Positions 40,189 through 49,809 of a DNA stretch of 64,000 nucleotides are shown here, one piece after another. The DNA lies in the NCBI GenBank assembly GCA_964640055.1, contig CAZXFH010000011.1, forward strand, positions 19,534-83,533. Direction: 5' to 3'. The notes below the pieces were generated by a model. That model worked only from the letters and a program-made list of their open reading frames with translations. It made no database searches and was not told where the DNA came from. Made by a program: the position numbers and the translations under genes. Source of the stretch: CAZXFH01 sp964640055. GTDB taxonomy: Bacteria > Fidelibacterota > UBA2242 > JAFGTP01. Each line of letters begins with the position of its first letter. Positions within the stretch are counted from its first letter, which is position 1.

Positions 40189-42180
40189 ATGCCAAAAAGC
40201 GAGAGCCCCGTTATTCTTATTGTGGATGATAACCTGGCTACCCTACAATTAATTCAAAATATTTTAAAAGCCCATGCTTACCATAGTACTGCTGTACAGA
40301 GTAGTCGGGAAGCACTTGAATTTATCCAGCACACGATACCGGAGCTGCTCTTAATTGACATTAATCTGGACGGCATGAACGGTTTTCAGCTATGTCAAAA
40401 AGTAAAGGCCATGCCACAAGCCCGCGATATTCCAGTTATTTTCATTACCGGAGACTCCAGCCGACGCAATATCCGAAAAAGTTTTGAAGTTGGCGGGATC
40501 GATTATATCAGGAAACCTTTTCTGGTTGAAGAGGTCCTCAGCCGAACGAGTATGGCACTGAATAATGCCAGGGCTAAAAAAGTATTACAAGAAGTTAATA
40601 AAGAGTTAGAAGAGCGGGTAGCTTTACAAACCCGGGAATTAAATTTGTTATTTTCAATCACTAAACTGGCTTCCCAAACCGTGTCACTGCAGGATATCTT
40701 AAGAAAAGTGGTCGCTGTGATAATGAAGAACTTTGCGCAAGATGTCATTGTACCGGAAATCCACTATCGCAATGAAATTGTCACTGAAGGGAGTCCTAAA
40801 AAACAAAAGGAACTGCTTTCTTCCCCATTGTCTATTCAGAATCAAAAGTTCGGAATAATCAAAATTTTTTCAACCAATAGGACTGCAGACAAACAGAGTG
40901 TGTTGACTCCGGAGAGTAAGGATTTGCTGGAAGCGGTGGCGAATGAAGTCAGTAAAATAATTGCCCAGAAAGAGGCTCAGGAAAATGTAAAAAACCAGGA
41001 GAAATACTTTCGGGCCCTAAGAGATAGTTCTCCCGAAGGAATCGTGACCCTTGATCAATCCAGACAAGTAGTAGACACAAATCCTGCTTTCCAAAATATC
41101 TTTGGTTTTTCTTTAAAGGAAATAAAAGCAAAACAATTGGACAATTTTATTCTGCCGCAGCGGCTAAAAAAAGAGGGGGCAGAAATTACCAGTCAAATAA
41201 CTAGGCGGCAGAATATTCTAAAAAAAACAGTCAGAAAAACAAAAAAGAATCAGGAAATACACTGCTCCATTATCGGGGTACCTCTTAATATTGATAATCA
41301 GCACCGGGATTATTTGTTAATCTACCGTGATATTACCCGGGAAAAAGAATTAGAAGTGCAATTAATGCAAGCCAATAAAATGGAAGCTATCGGACAACTG
41401 GCGGCGGGAATTGCCCACGAAATTAATACCCCAACTCAATATGTAACCAGTAACATTGAATTTTTTCAGGATGTGTTCCCGGATTTATTTAAGCTCATAG
41501 ATAATTACACTCAATTACGAAAAAAGATTGACCCACAGACCATCAACGCCCAATTTTTACAAAATCTGGACGAAAAAATCGCAGCTACCCCGGTGGAGTT
41601 TTTACGTGAAGAAATTGCCGCGGCGCTAACTGACTCTTTGGAAGGCCTCTCTAAAATATCGAAGATCGTGGATGCAATGCGGACATTTTCCCATCCCAGT
41701 ACGGATGAAAAACAGGACATCGACTTGAATACCATTATCCAGAAGACCATAACGGTAACGCGTAATGAATGGAAGTATGATGCGGCGTTGGAAACCGATT
41801 TGGAAGAGTCACTACCACCGGTTATGGCTTTTTCAGACCAAATCAGTCAGGTGATGCTCAACCTAATTGTCAATGCCGTGCATGCCATCCAGGCTGCTAA
41901 ACCTAAAGATAAAGCGGATAAGGGTTGGATCAAAGTAGTCACCCAGGCCGGGGACAGCGCCGTCAAAATACAAGTTACAGATAACGGGTCCGGTATTCCG
42001 GCAGAAATCCAGGATAAAATTTTTAACCCTTTTTTCACTACTAAAGAAGTGGGTAAAGGTACTGGTCAGGGATTATCATTAATATATAATGTAGTCGTTG
42101 AAAACCATCAGGGAAAGATCTATTTCGATACAGAGGTTGGACAGGGAACGACCTTTACCGTTGAACTACCCATAAAATAA
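40189..42180 (+). CDS. Receiver-PAS histidine kinase
   Basis: 663 aa. N-terminal receiver (VILIVDDNLATLQLI, LLIDINLDGMNGF, YIRKPF), coiled coil, a GAF-like segment (about 155-270), a PAS domain (about 275-390: DSSPEGIVTLDQSRQVVDTNPAFQNIFGFSLKEI), then HisKA with the phospho-His at about 410 (GQLAAGIAHEINTPTQYV) and HATPase (NLIVNAVHAIQ; DNGSGIP; GKGTGQGLSLIYNVV). The start is the ATG at 40189, 4 bases after GGAGG. No membrane helix, so cytoplasmic. It may phosphorylate the next receivers or the flagellar activator. Confidence 0.9.
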   Translation: MPKSESPVILIVDDNLATLQLIQNILKAHAYHSTAVQSSREALEFIQHTIPELLLIDINLDGMNGFQLCQKVKAMPQARDIPVIFITGDSSRRNIRKSFEVGGIDYIRKPFLVEEVLSRTSMALNNARAKKVLQEVNKELEERVALQTRELNLLFSITKLASQTVSLQDILRKVVAVIMKNFAQDVIVPEIHYRNEIVTEGSPKKQKELLSSPLSIQNQKFGIIKIFSTNRTADKQSVLTPESKDLLEAVANEVSKIIAQKEAQENVKNQEKYFRALRDSSPEGIVTLDQSRQVVDTNPAFQNIFGFSLKEIKAKQLDNFILPQRLKKEGAEITSQITRRQNILKKTVRKTKKNQEIHCSIIGVPLNIDNQHRDYLLIYRDITREKELEVQLMQANKMEAIGQLAAGIAHEINTPTQYVTSNIEFFQDVFPDLFKLIDNYTQLRKKIDPQTINAQFLQNLDEKIAATPVEFLREEIAAALTDSLEGLSKISKIVDAMRTFSHPSTDEKQDIDLNTIIQKTITVTRNEWKYDAALETDLEESLPPVMAFSDQISQVMLNLIVNAVHAIQAAKPKDKADKGWIKVVTQAGDSAVKIQVTDNGSGIPAEIQDKIFNPFFTTKEVGKGTGQGLSLIYNVVVENHQGKIYFDTEVGQGTTFTVELPIK

Positions 42181-42195
42181 CCAACAAGGATAATG

Positions 42196-43335
42196 ATGCC
42201 TAAAAAAATACTGTTTATCGATGATGATGAAAGACTACTGGCCGGATTAAGACGTCTCCTGTCCAGTCAAAGAAGTGTCTGGGATATGCGGTTTGCCAAT
42301 ACCGTTGACCATGCTTATGAAGTTATTTCCCAAAACAAGATCGATGTGGTCATCCTGGATATCAGTATGCCGAAACAGAACGGCTTTGAACTACTGAAAC
42401 ATATTAAAAAAGATTCCGCTTACAGCGGCACCGAAGTTATTATGCTGACCGGGCTGAAGAATAAAGACCTGAAGCGTAGGGCACTCAATTTAGGGGCCAC
42501 CGACTTAATCAACAAACCTATTTCCAAAGAAGACCTGACCGCCCGGATCAATAGTGTTCTTCGTACAAAAAGCTACCGTGACTCCCTGGTTGAAAAAAAC
42601 CGTCTACTGGAGGATCAGTTGATTCAATCCCAAAAAATGCAAATTGTCGGGATTTTGGCCGCCGGCGTTATACACGATTTAAAGAATATTTTGTCAATTA
42701 TCAGGGGATATCCGGATATTATCCAACTGCGGATCCAAAAGGATAAACCCGTCGAAAAACATCTCAATAAAATTAAAAATGCGGTGGACCGCGCCAAACA
42801 GTTGACGCTCCAAATTCTGGAATTGAGTCGTCCGGATCCTGATACCGTTAAAACCTGCAATCTAGCCGAGATTATCAAAGAGGCCTCTAATATCGTCCAG
42901 CCGATTCTGGCGAAAAATATAGACTTTTCAATAGAGATCCCCTCTGACAAAGCCTATATTAATGCCAATGCAACCCAAATCACCCAGATCCTGCTTAATC
43001 TATTTATTAATGCTCACCAAGCTATACCCATTAATAATGGCGGCGGAAAAATAAATGTGGCCTTAAGTACCGAAAAAATAATGGATCACGGGAAATGTCC
43101 CAATGGAAAATACCATAAATTAACCGTTGCCGATAGTGGCCAAGGTATGGATCAGGAAACCCTGAACAAAATATTTATCCCCCGGTATACTCAAAAGAAT
43201 AAATCCGGCGGCTTTGGTCTGGGCCTCTTTATTGTTCAGACAGTGGTCAAAAGACACAACGGTTTTATCAAGGTAGAAAGCAAGCCAAATCAAGGTACGA
43301 CTTTCAAAGTCTTATTCCCGGCCTATGAGAACTAA
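42196..43335 (+). CDS. Receiver-histidine kinase (no PAS)
   Basis: 379 aa. Receiver (ILFIDDDERLLAGLRRLL, VVILDISMPKQNGF, LINKPI), then HisKA with the H-box GILAAGVIHDLKNILSII (His near residue 160) and HATPase (NLFINAHQAI, DSGQGMD, GFGLGLFIVQTVV). The start is taken as the ATG at 42196, 5 bases after AAGGA. Cytoplasmic; 15 bp after the previous kinase gene. The N-terminal receiver resembles that of the next gene (43362), suggesting duplication. Confidence 0.88.
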   Translation: MPKKILFIDDDERLLAGLRRLLSSQRSVWDMRFANTVDHAYEVISQNKIDVVILDISMPKQNGFELLKHIKKDSAYSGTEVIMLTGLKNKDLKRRALNLGATDLINKPISKEDLTARINSVLRTKSYRDSLVEKNRLLEDQLIQSQKMQIVGILAAGVIHDLKNILSIIRGYPDIIQLRIQKDKPVEKHLNKIKNAVDRAKQLTLQILELSRPDPDTVKTCNLAEIIKEASNIVQPILAKNIDFSIEIPSDKAYINANATQITQILLNLFINAHQAIPINNGGGKINVALSTEKIMDHGKCPNGKYHKLTVADSGQGMDQETLNKIFIPRYTQKNKSGGFGLGLFIVQTVVKRHNGFIKVESKPNQGTTFKVLFPAYEN

Positions 43336-43361
43336 TTTTTAACATGTACACCTGAAGCGAT

Positions 43362-44573
43362 ATGGCAGCTGAATCACAAAAGAAAAAAATCCTTTTTGTT
43401 GATGATGAAGAGCGGGTATTATCCGGATTAAAGCGACTCCTGCATGCTCAGCAAGAAAAATGGCAAATGCGATTTACCAACAGCGGACAGGACGCTTTTC
43501 AAATCATGGCAGAAGAGGATATTGATCTGATTGTTACCGATCTGCGGATGCCGGATGTTGATGGAATCGAGTTACTTAAAAGGATCAAAGCCGCCTATCC
43601 GACTGTATTACGAATCGGTCTGAGCGGGACAGCCGATGAACATTTAAATCTGGCCGCACTGCATTTGGTCCACCAGTATTTGCCCAAACCATGTCAGCGC
43701 GATACTTTAATTGCCACACTGGAACGAAGCATTGCATTGAAAAATGTCATGGAAAACGAAAGTCTGAAGGAAATAATTCCCCAACTGACCACCCTTCCCA
43801 GTCTTCCGGCTATGTATTATGAAATTATTGACCAAGTAAATTCCGAAGATTCCTCTATTCGTGATATCGGAAAGATTGTTTCTAAAGATATCAGTATGAG
43901 TACCAAGGTGCTACAGCTGATCAATTCCGCTTATTTTGGCATGCGCCGGGAGGTCACCGATCCGATTCAAGCGGTCATATTTTTGGGATTAAATACGATC
44001 AAATCCTTGGTATTAACTATTAAAATTTTTGCCAGCTTTGAAGAAAATAATATTGATCCGGAATATATTAATCAGCTGTGGAGCCATAGTTTAACCGTTG
44101 CCAATTATACCCAGGCCATTGCCAAAGCAGAAAACCTGCCCAGAGATGATCTGAACGATTATCTAACGGCAGGACTTCTCCATGATGTGGGAAAATTGGT
44201 TATTGCAGCCAATTTCCCCCAGGAATTCCAACAGATCTTTGCCCGCTCAGAAGGCAACGGTCAATCACTATTAAAGGCTGAAAAAGATGTCTTGGGCTCA
44301 ACACACAGTGAGATTGGCGCCTATCTTTTGGGATTATGGGGACTGCCCACTCCCCTTATTTCCAGTTGTGCCTTCCATCACTACCCTGAAAGATATAAAT
44401 CATCACAGCTCGGCATTGTGAATGTTGTACACGCCGCTGATGTGATTGAGCATCAGCAGCGAAACAGGGAGACATCCAAGCCCGAGCATCAATTCAAACA
44501 CGCCTACTTTGAGTCCCTGAATTTAAACGAACAGCTGGAGAGTTGGGAGGAATTGTGCTCTAACTTGGAATAA
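43362..44573 (+). CDS. Receiver-HDOD signalling protein
   Basis: 403 aa. Receiver (ILFVDDEERVLSGLKRLL, LIVTDLRMPDVDG, YLPKPC) joined to an HDOD domain (about 140-370: LTTLPSLPAMYYEIIDQVNSEDSSIRDIGKIVSKDISMSTKVLQLINSAYFGMRR). The HDOD core still has LLHDVGKLV. HDOD proteins are usually non-catalytic or uncertain scaffolds in signalling and motility. It follows the two receiver-kinases in the same direction. Confidence 0.88.
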   Translation: MAAESQKKKILFVDDEERVLSGLKRLLHAQQEKWQMRFTNSGQDAFQIMAEEDIDLIVTDLRMPDVDGIELLKRIKAAYPTVLRIGLSGTADEHLNLAALHLVHQYLPKPCQRDTLIATLERSIALKNVMENESLKEIIPQLTTLPSLPAMYYEIIDQVNSEDSSIRDIGKIVSKDISMSTKVLQLINSAYFGMRREVTDPIQAVIFLGLNTIKSLVLTIKIFASFEENNIDPEYINQLWSHSLTVANYTQAIAKAENLPRDDLNDYLTAGLLHDVGKLVIAANFPQEFQQIFARSEGNGQSLLKAEKDVLGSTHSEIGAYLLGLWGLPTPLISSCAFHHYPERYKSSQLGIVNVVHAADVIEHQQRNRETSKPEHQFKHAYFESLNLNEQLESWEELCSNLE

Positions 44574-44725
44574 GAATCCTCTGAAAAAGACCAGTTCAGA
44601 TTAATTTATAGGTTTCAGGAAAATTCGTTTTTTTACATTTAATGAATAATTTCAATCGTTAATGCAGGTCGATCAACAAATATGTCTATTGTTGAAAGAC
44701 TCTTACTGACCGGGAAAAATGTATC

Positions 44726-45244
44726 ATGAATGATCGTCGGATTCAAGACCAGAACAGGCATCTGTCAGAAAAAGCCTATCATTTGCAACCGGGATACATT
44801 TATTTTAGTTCAAAAGACTCCGCCATCCGATCCGTCGTGGGCAGCTGTGTGGCGGTCTGTCTATGGGACAAGAAATTAAAACAGGGGGGTATGAACCATT
44901 TCTTATATCCCGTAACCAAAAATCCTGATGAGGCGACACCCAAATATGGTAATGTGGCCACTATAGCGCTGGTGCAGCTAATGGAAGAAGCCGGTAGCCA
45001 GTGTGAGAACATGGTTGCACAGATCGTAGGGGGCGCCTCCCCCAGCAAAAACGCGGATGATATTGGTATGCAAAATGTCTTCATAGCCCGCACCGTTCTT
45101 GAAAAAAGGGATATCAATATTATCTCCAGTGATACCGGCGGAAATATGGGACGTAAAATAATATTTGACCTGCGAACCGGTCATCTAATAGTGGTCAAGG
45201 TACACAAATTAAGAGCATCGGACTGGGTTAGGCCCCATGATTAA
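44726..45244 (+). CDS. cheD: CheD, receptor glutamine deamidase (copy 1)
   Basis: 172 aa. CheD signature: VVGSCVAVCLWDKKLKQGGMNHFLYP, with the active-site Cys in GSC and the His in GGMNHF, followed by VAQIVGGASP and FDLRTGHLIVVKV. CheD deamidates receptor Gln side chains and aids CheC/CheX phosphatases. It is one of two CheD proteins in this cluster, the other at 46552-47025. Confidence 0.93.
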   Translation: MNDRRIQDQNRHLSEKAYHLQPGYIYFSSKDSAIRSVVGSCVAVCLWDKKLKQGGMNHFLYPVTKNPDEATPKYGNVATIALVQLMEEAGSQCENMVAQIVGGASPSKNADDIGMQNVFIARTVLEKRDINIISSDTGGNMGRKIIFDLRTGHLIVVKVHKLRASDWVRPHD

Positions 45245-45295
45245 GGGTAAAGCATTATGGTTAAAAAAAGAAACTTACCGTGAAAGGTAACAGCA

Positions 45296-46099
45296 TTGGA
45301 TAAAAAAACTTTTAATGAAATTCGCACTATTGTTTACAACAAAAGCGGGATCTCCATTTCAGAGAAAAAAGTCGCTTTGGTATCTGCCCGGGTTCGCAAA
45401 CGAATGCAGGCCCTTGATATTAGTGCCTATGATAAATATTTAAAGTATCTGAAACAGGATAAAAGTAAAAATGAACTGGTGAAATTGCTGGATGTAATCT
45501 CGACCAATGTAACCCATTTCTTCCGGGAGTCGGAGCATTTCAATTTCCTAACTCAGGTGATCAAAGAATGGCAAGCAGCGGGCCAGAATAAATTCCGGTT
45601 TTGGAGCGCGGCCTGTTCAACTGGCGAAGAACCTTATACGATGGCAATAACACTGTTGGAGGCCTTGAACAGCCGGCGGGTTGATCTGAAAATTCTGGCT
45701 ACTGATCTTTCCACCCATGTGCTGGCACAAGCAATCAACGGGATTTATCCTGAAAAAAAAGTAAAAACCATCCCCGCAGAGCTCCTGAAGAAATATTTTA
45801 CAAATGATAAGAACGGTGATCAACAACAATACCTAGTAAAAGACAATTTAAAAAAACTGATCATTTTTAGACGACTGAATCTATCCGAGCCGCCCTTCCC
45901 TATGAAAAATTACCTGGACTTGATCTTTTGCCGCAATGTTATGATCTATTTTGATGCATATCACCGTAAAAACCTAATCAAGGAATTATACCGGTTAATA
46001 AAGCCCGGGGGATATCTTATCGTGGGTCACTCAGAGAGTATAACCGGTTTCAAAAGCGATTTTAAAGTGATAAGGCCTTCAATTTATATGAAAGAATAA
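45296..46099 (+). CDS. cheR: CheR, receptor methyltransferase
   Basis: 267 aa. Full CheR: N-terminal helical domain (IRTIVYNKSGISISEKKVALVSARVRKRM), then TNVTHFFRE, the SAM loop SAACSTGEEPYTMAI, and FCRNVMIYFDAYHRKNLIKELYRLIKPGGYLIVGHSES. It methylates receptor Glu residues. The only good start is TTG at 45296 with AAAGG 8 bases before it. Gene order cheD-cheR-receiver-cheD. Confidence 0.95.
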   Translation: MDKKTFNEIRTIVYNKSGISISEKKVALVSARVRKRMQALDISAYDKYLKYLKQDKSKNELVKLLDVISTNVTHFFRESEHFNFLTQVIKEWQAAGQNKFRFWSAACSTGEEPYTMAITLLEALNSRRVDLKILATDLSTHVLAQAINGIYPEKKVKTIPAELLKKYFTNDKNGDQQQYLVKDNLKKLIIFRRLNLSEPPFPMKNYLDLIFCRNVMIYFDAYHRKNLIKELYRLIKPGGYLIVGHSESITGFKSDFKVIRPSIYMKE

Positions 46100-46110
46100 G
46101 AGGATAAGAC

Positions 46111-46494
46111 ATGGAAAAAAAGATAATTTTTGTAGACGACGAAAAAGATTTACTGGAATTATATCGAGAGATGTTCGAAGACAAGGAATACATCATATAT
46201 ACGGAAAGTGATCCAATTAAGGCTTTGGATACAATTTACAAGGAACGTATCCAGGTAATGTTTTTCGATCTCAAGATGCCAGGCATGAATGGAATTGAAT
46301 TGTGTCAAAAAATCCGCAGTAAAAATAAAATCGCCATCATTAATGCCATTACCGGATATTCATCCTTGTTTGAACTATCTGAAATCCGTGAAGTCGGATT
46401 TGACGATTATTTTAAAAAGCCACCCAAATTAGAATTAATTCTTACCGCAGCTAACCAGGCATTTGAGAAACTGCAACGCTGGTCAGATAATTAA
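46111..46494 (+). CDS. Single-domain response regulator
   Basis: 127 aa stand-alone receiver (IIFVDDEKDLLELYREMF, VMFFDLKMPGMNGIEL, YFKKPP). It lacks the CheY-specific DWNMP signature, so it need not bind FliM; it may be a phosphate sink or a link to the HDOD proteins. It lies 11 bp after cheR. Confidence 0.85.
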   Translation: MEKKIIFVDDEKDLLELYREMFEDKEYIIYTESDPIKALDTIYKERIQVMFFDLKMPGMNGIELCQKIRSKNKIAIINAITGYSSLFELSEIREVGFDDYFKKPPKLELILTAANQAFEKLQRWSDN

Positions 46495-46551
46495 TCTGGA
46501 TATTCGATTGATCATAGATTATTACCAGATCCTTATGGAGACCCAAGTGAA

Positions 46552-47025
46552 ATGAAAATTGTGGGTATCTCAGAAATGATAATAAGTGATACTTCTGAGG
46601 ATAAATTAATCACCTATTCACTGGGTTCTTGCATAGGACTTACTTTATACGACAAGGAATTGAAAATCGGTGGTCTGCTCCACTGTATGCTGCCTCTGGG
46701 CCGTGAAAACAAAGAGAGAGCTGAGCAGAAGCCCTATATGTTTGCTGACAAGGGCATTGAGTTAATGTTAACTGAATTATTTCAATCGGGGGGCAGGAAA
46801 AAGAATTTAGTGGCCAAACTGGCCGGCGGGGCCAAAATGATCGACAAAAAAGACCGGTTTAAAATAGGAAGACGCAATTATATCGTGGCCCGAAAAATGT
46901 TGTGGAAAAACGATATACTCATTGACGGAGAGGATGTTGGTGGCACCATCGCCCGGACCATGACACTTTATCTGCATAATGGCAAGACCACAGTAACGGT
47001 AAACAGGCAAGAGAGAGAAATATGA
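46552..47025 (+). CDS. cheD: CheD, receptor glutamine deamidase (copy 2)
   Basis: 157 aa. Signature TYSLGSCIGLTLYDKELKIGGLLHCMLPLG, with the catalytic Cys and His, and VAKLAGGAKM, then DVGGTIARTMTLYLHNGKTTV. It is closer to canonical CheD at the C-terminus (GRR...ED.GG) than copy 1. It overlaps the following HDOD gene by 4 bases. Confidence 0.93.
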   Translation: MKIVGISEMIISDTSEDKLITYSLGSCIGLTLYDKELKIGGLLHCMLPLGRENKERAEQKPYMFADKGIELMLTELFQSGGRKKNLVAKLAGGAKMIDKKDRFKIGRRNYIVARKMLWKNDILIDGEDVGGTIARTMTLYLHNGKTTVTVNRQEREI

Positions 47026-47867
47026 GTAAGCGTGAAGAGATCATAAAAAAAATTGACGAGATCCCTTCCATACCCCCTACCCTTACCAAAGTACAACAAA
47101 TGGTAAGGCAACCTGACGTGGATTTCCAAGAATTAGCCGGATATATAAAATACGATCAGGGGTTGACCGTTAATATACTAAAAATGGCCAATTCGGCTTA
47201 TTTTGGGTTCTCTAAAGAGATCAGTAGTGTTAATCAGGCGATTGTCAGACTGGGGTTGAACAGAATATTCGCGTTGACTATGACGACTGCAGTAGCCCCT
47301 ATTATTGCCAGAAAAATCAACGGGTATGATCTTTCCAAAGGTGATCTCTGGCAACATTCTATTGGCGTGGCTATTGGGGCGGAAAAGATTGCCGAATTCC
47401 TGGACATCAGGGCCCCCAAATTTACCTTTACCGCCGGTCTTCTGATTGATATTGGTAAAATTGCCATTGGTACATTTCTGGAACATGATCCGAAACCGGT
47501 GCTGGAAATGGCCTATAAAGAGGCGCTCCCTTTTAATATTGCCGAGAAAAAAATATTGGGTATCAACCATGCCGAAGCCGGCGCAATATTATTGGATAAA
47601 TGGAACTTACCTGACGAATTAATCCGGGTAGTCAGATGGCATCACCAACCCAATAAATTAGAAGGTGACAAAACAGTGGTTGATCTGGTCCATATTGCCG
47701 ATATTCTGATCATGGAAACCGGTATCGGCGGGGGTAGTGACGGGCTAAATTACAAGTCATGCCCTCAGAGTGTAGAAAGACTGAAATTTAACCAAATCAA
47801 TGAAGAGGTTTTACTGATGAATATTTTCAATGATATTCAGGAAGTGAGCCACAAACTATTATCCTAA
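47022..47867 (+). CDS. Stand-alone HDOD protein
   Basis: 281 aa. HDOD fold: EIPSIPPTLTKVQQMVRQPDVDFQELAGYIKYDQGLTVNILKMANSAYFGFSKEI. The HD signature is degenerate (LLIDIGKI, Ile for His), so phosphohydrolase activity is not expected. It is embedded in the cheD-cheY-cheX-cheB run, which suggests a scaffold in chemotaxis output. Confidence 0.88.
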   Translation: MSKREEIIKKIDEIPSIPPTLTKVQQMVRQPDVDFQELAGYIKYDQGLTVNILKMANSAYFGFSKEISSVNQAIVRLGLNRIFALTMTTAVAPIIARKINGYDLSKGDLWQHSIGVAIGAEKIAEFLDIRAPKFTFTAGLLIDIGKIAIGTFLEHDPKPVLEMAYKEALPFNIAEKKILGINHAEAGAILLDKWNLPDELIRVVRWHHQPNKLEGDKTVVDLVHIADILIMETGIGGGSDGLNYKSCPQSVERLKFNQINEEVLLMNIFNDIQEVSHKLLS

Positions 47868-47883
47868 TTCTCTATGAGGCGCT

Positions 47884-48273
47884 ATGAGCTTGAACGTATT
47901 AATTGTTGATGATTCAAAAGTTATCCGCAAAATTATTTCCAAAACACTAAGGCTAACCGGAATTGAAATAAATAATATCCACGAGGCGGATAACGGTCAA
48001 GAAGCCTTGGCAGTAATGAATGAAGAGTGGATAGATATCGTTTTTACTGATATCAATATGCCGGTTATGGGTGGAATGGAAATGGTTGAAAAAATGAAGG
48101 CCGATGGATTAATACAGTCAGTCCCGGTTATTGTGATATCGACCGAAGGTAGTAAAACCCGAATTAAACAATTGATTCAAAAAGGGGCCAAAGCTTACCT
48201 GAGAAAACCGGTGGCACCGGAAAAGTTACGTGATGTTGTCAAAGATGTATTGGGGTTAAAAAATGAACAATAA
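47884..48273 (+). CDS. cheY: CheY-like response regulator
   Basis: 129 aa. Receiver with VLIVDDSKVIRKIISKTL, phospho-acceptor in VFTDINMPVMGG, conserved ISTEGS and YLRKPV. It overlaps the CheX gene by 11 bases, so its phosphatase is probably CheX. It is the second CheY-like protein of the window; the one at 27033-27407 is paired with the CheZ-like protein. Confidence 0.9.
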   Translation: MSLNVLIVDDSKVIRKIISKTLRLTGIEINNIHEADNGQEALAVMNEEWIDIVFTDINMPVMGGMEMVEKMKADGLIQSVPVIVISTEGSKTRIKQLIQKGAKAYLRKPVAPEKLRDVVKDVLGLKNEQ

Positions 48274-48745
48274 CTATCAGAGTATTGTTGAGGATACATT
48301 TGTGGAAACGCTAGAGGATATCGCCTTTATATTTTCTGAAAAAATTGATGCGGAAGAAGCCTTTGACCTGCTGGATGCCAGTGAGTTCTATCTCGTTAGT
48401 ATGCAGATTTCTGGTAAATTGAATGGCGAGATCAAAATCGGTGCGGAAAAAGCGATCGGGAATATACTGGCGGAAAATATGCTGGGCAGCCAGGATGAAG
48501 AGAATGAAGAATTATACATTGACAGTCTGAAAGAAATCACAAACGTCATATGTGGAAAGATCGTGACTGAAATGGTGGGAACTGAACCGATCGTTAATCT
48601 GTCGATTCCAGAGGTACATACTATCAACCAAAAGGCTTTTCAAGCACTTATCCAAGCTGAAAACAGTCTGGTCTTCAATTCTGAAGAGCACTTAATGACG
48701 ATAATCTTTGAATTTGAAAATAAATTAGAACAAGCCAATGACTGA
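48263..48745 (+). CDS. cheX: CheX/CheC-like CheY-P phosphatase
   Basis: 160 aa. The active-site helix is DSLKEITNVICGKIV, with Glu and Asn spaced as in CheC/CheX (E-x2-N). The rest matches the CheX alpha/beta layout with a single active site visible. It removes phosphate from CheY-P. It overlaps cheY on one side and cheB (8 bp) on the other, showing tight coupling. Confidence 0.87.
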   Translation: MNNNYQSIVEDTFVETLEDIAFIFSEKIDAEEAFDLLDASEFYLVSMQISGKLNGEIKIGAEKAIGNILAENMLGSQDEENEELYIDSLKEITNVICGKIVTEMVGTEPIVNLSIPEVHTINQKAFQALIQAENSLVFNSEEHLMTIIFEFENKLEQAND

Positions 48746-49775
48746 AAAAATCAAAGTCTTAATCGTGGATGATTCTGCGATTGTCCGGAAAATATTCGCA
48801 GAAGAACTGAACCGGGATCGCCATATCGATATAGTGGGCACAGCACCGGATCCCTATGTCGCCCGGGATAAAATTGTCCGGCTGAAACCGGATGTGATCA
48901 CCCTGGATATTGAGATGCCCCGGATGGATGGCATTACTTTCTTAAAAAAATTAATGCGCTATTATCCCTTACCGGTTATTGTCGTGTCCTCACTGACCAA
49001 AAAAGGTGGTGATCTGGCCCTGGAGGCCATTGAACTGGGAGCGGTAGAGGTGCTTTCCAAGCCGGGTGCAGCCTATACAGTGGGAGATATGTCCGTCGAG
49101 CTAATTGATAAAATAAAAGCAGCCGCTAAGGTAAAAGTGCAGAAGCTTGAGAAAAAACCCACCGAACAAAAGATCAGCCCTTTGGCAATGACACGGACGA
49201 CCGATAAAGTTTTGGCTATCGGGGCATCCACCGGTGGCACGCAAGCCTTGCACCGCATTCTGCGGGAAATGCCCTCAACGGCTCCGGGGACCGTTATTGT
49301 TCAGCATATGCCAGAATTTTTTACCAAATCTTTTGCCAACCGCCTGAATGATGTTTGTGCAGTTGAGGTCAAAGAAGCCGAAGACGGTGATTCGATTATC
49401 CCCGGGCGAGTACTGATTGCCCCCGGAAACTACCATACGCTAGTGAGAAGGTCCGGCGCAAAATACTATGTAAAGGTAAAAAAAGGTCCTTTGGTTTGTC
49501 GTCATCGTCCCTCAGTGGACGTATTATTTAAATCTGTAGCAAAATTTGCCGGGCGCAACGCCGTGGGGGTTATTCTGACCGGTATGGGCAAGGACGGGGC
49601 CGAAGGGTTGAAACAGATGCACGCTAACGGTGCTAAAACTCTTGTCCAGGAGAGACAAAGCTGTATCGTCTACGGGATGCCCAAAGTGGCGCTTGAACTG
49701 GGTGCAGCCGATAAAGCGGTACCCCTCGATGATATGGCCAAAAAAATCCTGGAAGTCTCTTATTTCGACCATTAA
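48738..49775 (+). CDS. cheB: CheB, receptor methylesterase/deamidase
   Basis: 345 aa. N-terminal receiver (VLIVDDSAIVRKIF; ITLDIEMPRMDG; VLSKPG) and C-terminal methylesterase with S164 (GASTGG), H190 (QHMPEFFTKSFANRL) and D286 (TGMGKDGAEG), the same numbering as the enteric enzyme. It removes methyl groups from receptors when phosphorylated. It ends the chemotaxis run, 34 bp before the convergent protease gene. Confidence 0.97.
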   Translation: MTEKIKVLIVDDSAIVRKIFAEELNRDRHIDIVGTAPDPYVARDKIVRLKPDVITLDIEMPRMDGITFLKKLMRYYPLPVIVVSSLTKKGGDLALEAIELGAVEVLSKPGAAYTVGDMSVELIDKIKAAAKVKVQKLEKKPTEQKISPLAMTRTTDKVLAIGASTGGTQALHRILREMPSTAPGTVIVQHMPEFFTKSFANRLNDVCAVEVKEAEDGDSIIPGRVLIAPGNYHTLVRRSGAKYYVKVKKGPLVCRHRPSVDVLFKSVAKFAGRNAVGVILTGMGKDGAEGLKQMHANGAKTLVQERQSCIVYGMPKVALELGAADKAVPLDDMAKKILEVSYFDH

Positions 49776-49809
49776 ATCCGGCTATTCCGGTTATATATTC
49801 CCATTATTT

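Noticed and set aside
46111..46494. Naming the short receiver cheY
   Set aside because: It lacks the DWNMP-like CheY signature, and two better CheY candidates exist in the window.
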